A DNA stretch of 7,584 nucleotides, taken from Clostridiales bacterium (GTDB taxonomy: Bacteria > Bacillota > Clostridia > Christensenellales > Aristaeellaceae). Numbering within the stretch: the first letter of the stretch is position 1; every line of letters begins with the position of its first letter. The stretch is from assembly GCA_012514225.1 (NCBI GenBank), contig JAAZAQ010000227.1, positions 1 to 7,584 of the forward strand. The letters are read 5' to 3'. The translations under genes were made by a program, and so were the position numbers. Positions 1 to 4,760 of this stretch are shown in pieces. The notes below the pieces were generated by a model. It saw nothing but the letters and a program-made list of their open reading frames with translations. It did no database searches and was not told the origin of the DNA.

Positions 1-41
1 GGGGTCCGGGGGCGGGCGCCCCCGGGGTCCTCCCCGTCCAT
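1..41 (-). CDS. Possible start of the next operon gene, cut by the left edge
   Basis: An ATG at 41 opens a frame that stays open to the edge of the window (14 residues, beginning MDGEDPGGARPRTP). AAGGGGAGGAC lies directly before it and contains a good ribosome binding site. The start lies 41 nt after the stop of the MacB-like permease, so it would be the sixth gene of the run. In YknX-YknY-YknZ and MacA-MacB type systems the missing partner is a LolD/MacB-like ATPase, which would fit this position, but no ATPase motif is visible and the function is only inferred from context. The first residues are low in complexity, and a GC-rich hairpin lies inside the frame, so this could also be non-coding sequence downstream of the operon. 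Confidence 0.3.
   Translation of the reverse strand, partial: MDGEDPGGARPRT
6..25. other. GC-rich inverted repeat, possible terminator stem
   Basis: CCGGGGGC and GCCCCCGG form a perfect 8-bp inverted repeat around a 4-nt loop. It lies 58 nt beyond the stop of the MacB-like permease on the minus strand. The stem would suit an intrinsic terminator, but any T tract would lie beyond the left edge and cannot be seen. It also falls within the possible start of a sixth gene, so the two readings compete. Confidence 0.35.
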
Positions 42-84
42 GTCCTCCCCTTCGCGCCCTCCCCGTGCGCGTCCTCCCGGCCTC
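27..84. repeat. Four imperfect 14-15 bp tandem repeats in a gene junction
   Basis: Four adjoining units at 27-41, 42-55, 56-70 and 71-84 share the plus-strand pattern G(T/C)CCTCCC(C/G). On the minus strand each reads GGGAGG(A/G)C, so each contains a Shine-Dalgarno-like core. The array starts at the stop codon of the MacB-like permease and ends exactly at the possible ATG at 41. Unit lengths alternate 15, 14, 15, 14. It may have arisen by slippage. A role in setting ribosome loading is inference. Confidence 0.6.
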
Positions 85-1321
85 AGGCCCCTCCGTACCC
101 CGCTTCCCGGGGCGCCGCCTTCACGAACTCGCGCAGGCGGGAGAGTGGCTTCAGGCAGAGGATGAAGAAGAGGACGCAGGCGGCGGTTAGCGCGCCGCGG
201 TAAAAGGCCAGGGTCATGATTTCCGGCGTGCGCAGGACGACCGGCGCGGTGGACGCGGTGACGTTGTTCCAGAACGTGGCCCGGATGTCCGTCCACTCCA
301 CCAGCACGGGGGGTACCCATTCGGGGAAGACGTAGACGGGATGGATGATTTCCTGGAAGAGCAGGAAGGCCGCGAAGACGAGCAGGGCGAAGACCAGGAA
401 CACCAGCAGGGCGCGCAGGACGGCCTTTGGCAGGAGATTGAGGGGATAGCGGGTCTCCAGGTCGCGCCGGTGGCCGCGCAGCATGCCGGCGGACAGGCGC
501 GCGGCCATGCGGAAGGCGAGGGAAAGCAGGACGGCCGCGAGGGCGCACAGCAGCCAGCGCAGGGGCAGGATGGCGCGGTACTGCTCCTTGAGGAGGCTGT
601 GGAGCACGCCCTCGGGCTGCCAGGAGGACAGGATGCCGGAGATGACCGTCCTGGCGCCGCTGCCCTGCGCCGGCAGGACGGAGACGGTCAGCACCTTGCC
701 GGCCACCCCGGCGTCCTCCATGGCCCCAAGGGGCACGTAGGCGGAATAGGCCTCCTGCTCCCCGGGCGTCCGGGCGTGGCGCACGACGCCCACCACGGTG
801 AAGGTCTGCTGCTGGATTTTCATTTCCCGCCCGGTGGGGTCGGAGGTGCGGAAGAGGTCCACGGCCAGTTTCTCGTCGATGACGGCCGAGGGCGCGCCGC
901 GCTCCAGTTCCTCCGGGTAGAGCATCCGGCCGGAGAGCACCGGCGGGCGGCCCAGGATTTGCGCGGCGCCGTAAAGGCCTACCAGCCGCGCCTCCTTGGA
1001 CAGGTTTTCCCCGGCGGACAGCATGGTTCGCGGCGCGGACAGAGACGCAGCCCAGGCCAGGGCGGTGTTGGGGATGTCCCCCAATTGCCCCCCCATGTCC
1101 TTGAGCAGGGCGAACAGCGGGCTGACCGCCTCCTCTTCCTCCTGGCGATGCTCCGCCTCCCCATCCTCGGTCGGCTGCGCGGCGTCCTGCGTCTGCGGGG
1201 CAGCCGGGGCGGGCGGCGCCAGCACGTACTGGAACAGGGGCGGGAAGCCCTGCGTGCGGAAAGCCAGGAAGGCGATCAGCAGGGCGACCAGAAGGAGGGC
1301 GGCGGCGCGCCTAATTGACAT
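83..1321 (-). CDS. MacB/YknZ-like ABC transporter permease
   Basis: A 412-residue membrane protein. Likely membrane segments are residues 6-23, 251-270, 299-322 and 373-392. Between the first two lies an external domain of about 225 residues. It opens with a Pro/Glu-rich stretch (35-66) and contains a MacB periplasmic-core signature at about 126-182: GRxLYPEEL, AVIDEKLAxDLF, DPTGREMKI and FTVVGVV. One segment, a large external domain and three further segments is the MacB/FtsX layout. In that family (for example B. subtilis YknZ with adaptor YknX and ATPase YknY) the permease transmits ATP-driven movement to the adaptor or a substrate. The usual EIG-type motif of the cytoplasmic loop is not clear at 271-298, so the membrane half looks divergent. 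The ATG overlaps the end of the adaptor gene by 11 nt, which points to translational coupling. No ATPase domain is fused. Family assignment is good; the substrate is unknown. Confidence 0.82.
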   Translation of the reverse strand: MSIRRAAALLLVALLIAFLAFRTQGFPPLFQYVLAPPAPAAPQTQDAAQPTEDGEAEHRQEEEEAVSPLFALLKDMGGQLGDIPNTALAWAASLSAPRTMLSAGENLSKEARLVGLYGAAQILGRPPVLSGRMLYPEELERGAPSAVIDEKLAVDLFRTSDPTGREMKIQQQTFTVVGVVRHARTPGEQEAYSAYVPLGAMEDAGVAGKVLTVSVLPAQGSGARTVISGILSSWQPEGVLHSLLKEQYRAILPLRWLLCALAAVLLSLAFRMAARLSAGMLRGHRRDLETRYPLNLLPKAVLRALLVFLVFALLVFAAFLLFQEIIHPVYVFPEWVPPVLVEWTDIRATFWNNVTASTAPVVLRTPEIMTLAFYRGALTAACVLFFILCLKPLSRLREFVKAAPREAGYGGA

Positions 1322-2753
1322 AGTCCATGACCGCCTGGCCGTCCTCGATGACGCGGTCTTCCTGGTCGGCGATTTCGACGTAGCTCAGGTCGTCGGAGAC
1401 GGACACCAGCTGCGCCCCCGTCTCGATGACCTTGACGGTGCGCTTCTCAAGCTTCTGCACCTGGTTGCCCAGCATGCCGCCGAAGTCCCGCCGGATGACG
1501 AAGACAAAGCGGCTGCCGTCGCTGTCGACGCGCAGCGCGCTGGCCGGCAGCAGGGTGGTGGTCTGGGCGGCCCGGTAGGTGAAGGTGACGTTGATTTTGC
1601 TGTCCATCAGCCGGGAAAGCCCGCCCAGCTCCCCCAGCGCCTCCTCGTCCAGGGGGATGACGGCGTATTCCTTCCCGTCGGTGTCCGTCTGGATGTCGCG
1701 GATGGCCAGCTCATTCCTCAGCCCCTCCACCTCTGCCCGGGTGCCGGCGGTCAGTTTCTTTTCCGTGTCGGTGACGTTGACCCGGATGACGGGCAGCTCG
1801 TTTTGCGGGCTGAGGGAGTAGGCGGGGCGGGAGCCGTCGTAGGAATCCCCGGCCTTGACGTCCAGCTGGCTTACATAACCGTCCCGCGGGGCGAGGGCGG
1901 TGGTCAGGGTATCCCTCAGCTTGTCCAGCTCCAGCATGGACTGCCGCGCCGTGTCGATGCGCTCGCGGATGCCGTCTACCTTCTTGATGTACTCGAACGT
2001 GCCGTCGCCCGTGCGGGAAACGTCGCCCCCGCCCACGTACACGCGGCGCAGGCGGAACAAGTCCAGGTCCATCTGCCGCCAAGCGTCGAACGCCTCCTGC
2101 ATGGCCAGGCGCACGTCCTCCGGCGCGTCGTGGCCGGGCAGGGGGGTGGGCTCCGGGTCGGGCGTGGGCGTGGCGCCGCGGGGCGGGCGGGGCGTCGGGG
2201 TGGCGCCCGGGAGTTCGCCGGCCGGCACGCCCCAGGCGGTGATGTCCTCCGGCAGGGTGTAGCCCGCGGCCTGGGCCCTGGCCATGGCGGCGTAGCGCTT
2301 TTTGTAGTAGGTATCGGTCGACTTCAGGGTCTGGTTGTACAGCTCATTGTGCGGGGAAGACTGCTGGAGGCGCAGGTGTCCCGTGACCTCCACGGACAGC
2401 TCGCGCACGGCGGCCATGTAAGCCTCCTCGCGCTGCTTCATCTCCGTCTGGTAGGTGGGGATGGAGAGGTTGAACAGCGGGTCGCCCTGCCGGACGAAAT
2501 AGCCTTCCTTGACCAGCACCTTGTCGATGCTCACGCCGATTTTCCGGGCTTCCTCGATGGTGAAGGGCTCGCCCTGGCTGAAGTGCAGCGCGCCTTCCGC
2601 CTGGATTTTCTCCTCCAGCCGGCCGCGGGTGGCGGTCACCTTGCGCACCTTGGCCGTGGTGATGGTCTGCACCGTCCGCGCGAAGAACAGGCTGACCAGC
2701 AGCACCGCGAAGAGGATGAGCAGGGCTTTGATGGCTTTCTTCTTCACCGTCAT
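1311..2753 (-). CDS. HlyD/MacA/YknX-type membrane-fusion adaptor
   Basis: A 480-residue protein with a lysine-rich N-terminus and one membrane anchor (about residues 8-25), the rest outside the cell membrane. A lipoyl-like domain is split in two: IDKVLVKEGYFVRQGDPLF at 76-94 and ALAPRDGYVSQLDVKAGD at 286-303. Between them are charged helical stretches (about 100-165 and 212-285) that should form the adaptor hairpin. It is interrupted by a Pro/Thr-rich linker (183-207) carrying GATPTP twice. The C-terminal beta domain has the family-type pattern LPASALRVDSDGSRFVFVI (402-420). Such adaptors partner MacB-type permeases, and the next gene encodes one, overlapping by 11 nt. I chose the ATG at 2753 because GAGGTG (2760-2765) lies 6 nt before it. 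That site overlaps the TGA of the upstream permease gene, which suggests coupled translation. An in-frame GTG at 2762 would have a poorer site. Confidence 0.88.
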   Translation of the reverse strand: MTVKKKAIKALLILFAVLLVSLFFARTVQTITTAKVRKVTATRGRLEEKIQAEGALHFSQGEPFTIEEARKIGVSIDKVLVKEGYFVRQGDPLFNLSIPTYQTEMKQREEAYMAAVRELSVEVTGHLRLQQSSPHNELYNQTLKSTDTYYKKRYAAMARAQAAGYTLPEDITAWGVPAGELPGATPTPRPPRGATPTPDPEPTPLPGHDAPEDVRLAMQEAFDAWRQMDLDLFRLRRVYVGGGDVSRTGDGTFEYIKKVDGIRERIDTARQSMLELDKLRDTLTTALAPRDGYVSQLDVKAGDSYDGSRPAYSLSPQNELPVIRVNVTDTEKKLTAGTRAEVEGLRNELAIRDIQTDTDGKEYAVIPLDEEALGELGGLSRLMDSKINVTFTYRAAQTTTLLPASALRVDSDGSRFVFVIRRDFGGMLGNQVQKLEKRTVKVIETGAQLVSVSDDLSYVEIADQEDRVIEDGQAVMDYVN

Positions 2754-2763
2754 GGCGGGCACC

Positions 2764-3648
2764 TCACTTCATGTCGCTCAGCTGGATGCCAAGCAGGATG
2801 TCTTCCTGGAAATACAGGTAAATCAGCAGCGCCGGGGCGATGTAGAGGGCGGCGGAGGCGAAGGCCACGCCGGCCTCCTGGGTGGTGAGCTGGTTGAACA
2901 TCACCGACAGGGGCATCCTGCTGGAGTAGTTGCTCAGGTAAATCAGGGGCTGCTCGACCATGTTCCAGTTGTCCGCGAAGGACAGCGCGACCGCCGCGCC
3001 CAGCACCGGCCGGCTCACCGGCAGCACCAGGTGGACGAAGGCGCGCCAGGTGCCCGCCCCGTCCATCATGCCGGCCTCCAGCAGCTCCCCCGGGATGCCC
3101 ACCATGAACTGCCGCAGCAGGAAAACATAGAAGGGCGAGAACAGCATCGGCAGGATGACCGCCCAGACGGTGTTCATCAGGCCCAGGAAGCGCATGGTCA
3201 GCACGCTGGGCGCCATGGTGACCTGGAAGGGCATCAGCATCAGCATCAGGATGAGGAAAAACAGCGCCTCCCGCCCCTTGAAGCGGAACTTGGACAGGGC
3301 AAAGGCGAACATGGGGATGACCAGCGCCTGTCCCAGGAGGATGGCGGCGGTATAGAACGCGGAGTTGAAGAACAGCTGCAGGTAGACGGGCTTGTCCACC
3401 AGCAGGTCGTAATACTGGCGCAGGGATACCACCGAGGGGGAGAGCAGCAGGTCCATCCAGCGCCCCTGGTCGTAGTTGCCGCGGGTCTTCAGGTAGGTGT
3501 TCATCTCGCTGACGGGGAAGAAGGAATACAGCAGCGTCAGCACGATGGGCAGCAGCACCAGCGCGCACACGACCGCCAGCAGCACGTAGGAGAGCGCCGC
3601 GCCGGCCGTCAGCCGCCGCCTGCGGGGCCTGATTTGCCTAACGCTCAT
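2764..3648 (-). CDS. Carbohydrate-type ABC permease, MalG family
   Basis: A 294-residue polytopic membrane protein of normal length for the MalG side of CUT1-type importers. A basic N-terminus (RPRRRRL) precedes the first membrane helix (about 17-40). An external loop of about 50 residues follows, then further helices at about 92-118, 127-147, 155-178, 212-228 and 262-280. The EAA loop that docks onto the ATPase is clear at 188-210 (ELLEAGMMDGAG...LVLP). The segment MPLSVMFNQLTTQEAG (245-260) and a short C-terminal tail are typical of the family. It should form the heterodimeric channel with the permease encoded just upstream, whose gene it overlaps by 11 nt, and receive substrate from the binding protein at 4761-7295. 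No MalK/MsmX-like ATPase is present; many Bacillota share one ATPase among several importers. The substrate cannot be read from the sequence. Confidence 0.93.
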   Translation of the reverse strand: MSVRQIRPRRRRLTAGAALSYVLLAVVCALVLLPIVLTLLYSFFPVSEMNTYLKTRGNYDQGRWMDLLLSPSVVSLRQYYDLLVDKPVYLQLFFNSAFYTAAILLGQALVIPMFAFALSKFRFKGREALFFLILMLMLMPFQVTMAPSVLTMRFLGLMNTVWAVILPMLFSPFYVFLLRQFMVGIPGELLEAGMMDGAGTWRAFVHLVLPVSRPVLGAAVALSFADNWNMVEQPLIYLSNYSSRMPLSVMFNQLTTQEAGVAFASAALYIAPALLIYLYFQEDILLGIQLSDMK

Positions 3649-4489
3649 CGCCGCGCACCCCCTTGGCCAGGTACAGCAGGCCGAACAGCGCGAACACGAT
3701 GACGGCGAAGGAATAGGCCGCCGTGGTCACGTCCTGGTAGTCCAGGTTGGCGAACTTGTTGTTCATGAAGTGCTGCAGCGTGTAAATCGAATCCCAGGGA
3801 TAGGCGCCGGCAATGAAGTAGACCTCCTTGAAAATCTTGAACGCGTTGATCCAGGCCAGCACGAACACCAGGAAGGCCGTGGGCATGATGAGCGGAAGGG
3901 TGATGCGCGTCTCCTGCCGGATGGGCCCGGCCCCCTCCAGGCGCGCGTATTCGTAGTAGGCGTCCGGCACCGCCTGCAGGGCGGCGGAAAAGATGACGAT
4001 GGAGAAGCCGATGTTTTTCCAGATGTAGAGCAGCACGATGGGCGCGCGCAGGGCGCTGCTCTCCAGCCACAGGACGCGCCCGAGCCCCATCAGGTCCAGC
4101 AGGCGGTTGACCGGGCCGCCATAATCAAACAGCAGCAGCCACACGGTCAGAAGCGCCGCGGAGGGCACCAGGTAGGGCATCAGCAGGATGTTGCGGAAGA
4201 GGATGGAGCGCTCCTTGAGCGAGCGCAGCATGACGGCCAGGATGAAGGAGGATACGAAGATGATCGGCGCGCTGATGAGGGAAAGCTCCAGGGAGTTCTT
4301 AAGCCCCAGCAGGAAGGCCTCGTTGCGCCAGATGCGCGCGTAGTTGGCGAAGCCCACGAAGCGGTTCTGGATAGAGCCGTCCGTCAGGCTGAAATAGATG
4401 CCGCCCAGGAAGGGAATGACATAGAACACCATCAGGCCCAGCAGGCCCGGCAGCAAGAACAGCCAGAGGCTTTTCTTCTTCCTGAACAT
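3638..4489 (-). CDS. Carbohydrate-type ABC permease, MalF family
   Basis: A 283-residue polytopic membrane protein of the MalF/UgpA/LacF type. Helix one (about 8-30) contains LLPGLLGLMVFYVIPFLGG, the usual start of this family. Further helices lie at about 68-89, 104-122, 148-172, 203-222 and 258-276. The EAA loop is at 180-200 (EYARLEGAG...TLPLI), where E replaces the more usual D in the DGAG position. I chose the ATG at 4489 because AAAGGGA lies just before it and the protein then begins MFRKKKSLW, as expected. A longer frame from a TTG at 4588 adds a basic 33-residue extension and lacks support. The ribosome binding site lies in a small hairpin like that of the binding-protein gene. A 271-nt gap with a terminator and a promoter separates the two genes. 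It pairs with the MalG-type permease. Confidence 0.93.
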   Translation of the reverse strand: MFRKKKSLWLFLLPGLLGLMVFYVIPFLGGIYFSLTDGSIQNRFVGFANYARIWRNEAFLLGLKNSLELSLISAPIIFVSSFILAVMLRSLKERSILFRNILLMPYLVPSAALLTVWLLLFDYGGPVNRLLDLMGLGRVLWLESSALRAPIVLLYIWKNIGFSIVIFSAALQAVPDAYYEYARLEGAGPIRQETRITLPLIMPTAFLVFVLAWINAFKIFKEVYFIAGAYPWDSIYTLQHFMNNKFANLDYQDVTTAAYSFAVIVFALFGLLYLAKGVRGDER

Positions 4490-4515
4490 CCGTCCCTTTC
4501 CGGCGCGCGGACGAA
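4489..4515 (-). promoter_or_regulatory. Hairpin enclosing the ribosome binding site of the MalF-type gene
   Basis: On the minus strand CGTCC (4513-4509) can pair with GGACG (4495-4491) around a 13-nt loop, extendable by U-G and U-A pairs to the A of the start codon. The Shine-Dalgarno AAAGGGA spans the loop and the 3' arm, so pairing would partly hide it. The binding-protein gene has nearly the same element at 7301-7325. The stem is short, so function is inference. Confidence 0.4.
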
Positions 4516-4643
4516 TACCAACCCGGCGCCAGACGGCGCGCCACCCCATCTGACGCGGGAGGGGCGCGGTTTGTTGCGTCCCCCGCAAAATCCGGCGGGC
4601 CTATGATGTCCCGGAGGGGGCGGGCGCAAAGAACCTGTAACGC

Positions 4644-4672
4644 ATTATAGCCTGTTTTGCATTTTTCCGCAC
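4644..4672 (-). promoter_or_regulatory. Probable second promoter, before the permease genes
   Basis: A perfect TATAAT lies at 4644-4649 on the minus strand, in a locally AT-richer stretch of this GC-rich region. The -35 area around 4667-4672 (TGCGGA) matches TTGACA poorly, and there is no TGN extension. If used, transcription would start near 4637 and give a GC-rich leader of about 148 nt before the permease start at 4489. I recognise no riboswitch in that leader. The promoter lies just beyond the terminator of the binding-protein gene, as expected if the permease, adaptor and MacB-like genes need their own transcript. Confidence 0.5.
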
Positions 4673-4700
4673 CTGCCGCGGGCGCCGCGCGCGGGCATGT

Positions 4701-4742
4701 AAAGGAAAATGGAACCGGGGCGGGCCCGACGACCCGCCCCGG
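4701..4742 (-). terminator. Intrinsic terminator after the binding-protein gene
   Basis: CCGGGGCGGG (4742-4733, read on the minus strand) and CCCGCCCCGG (4724-4715) form a perfect 10-bp GC stem with an 8-nt loop. The T-rich tail TTCCATTTTCCTTT (4714-4701) follows directly. The stem begins 18 nt after the TAA of the binding-protein gene. The tail is interrupted by C, so some read-through is plausible. Such an arrangement between a binding-protein gene and its permease genes usually leaves the binding protein in excess. Confidence 0.82.
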
Positions 4743-4760
4743 CGAGGGCGCTTCTCGGCC

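Noticed and set aside
996..2888. Long open frame on the plus strand opposite the adaptor and MacB-like genes
   Set aside because: It lies antisense to two well supported genes, is rich in Gly, Ala, His and Gln without domain pattern, and is expected from high GC content on the opposite strand.
2509..3702. Long Gln/His-rich open frame on the plus strand opposite the MalG-type gene
   Set aside because: Antisense shadow. The opposite frame encodes a clear ABC permease with an EAA loop.
4490..4588. N-terminal extension of the MalF-type permease from a TTG at 4588
   Set aside because: The added 33 residues are basic and not membrane-like, and a strong ribosome binding site serves the ATG at 4489.
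4490..4637. Riboswitch in the leader of the MalF-type gene
   Set aside because: Several weak GC-rich pairings are possible, but I recognise no known riboswitch core. Only the short hairpin at the ribosome binding site is reported.
4674..4697. GC-rich inverted repeat between terminator and second promoter as another terminator
   Set aside because: The arms need a bulge to pair and no T tract follows on either strand. In sequence this GC-rich such dyads are expected by chance.
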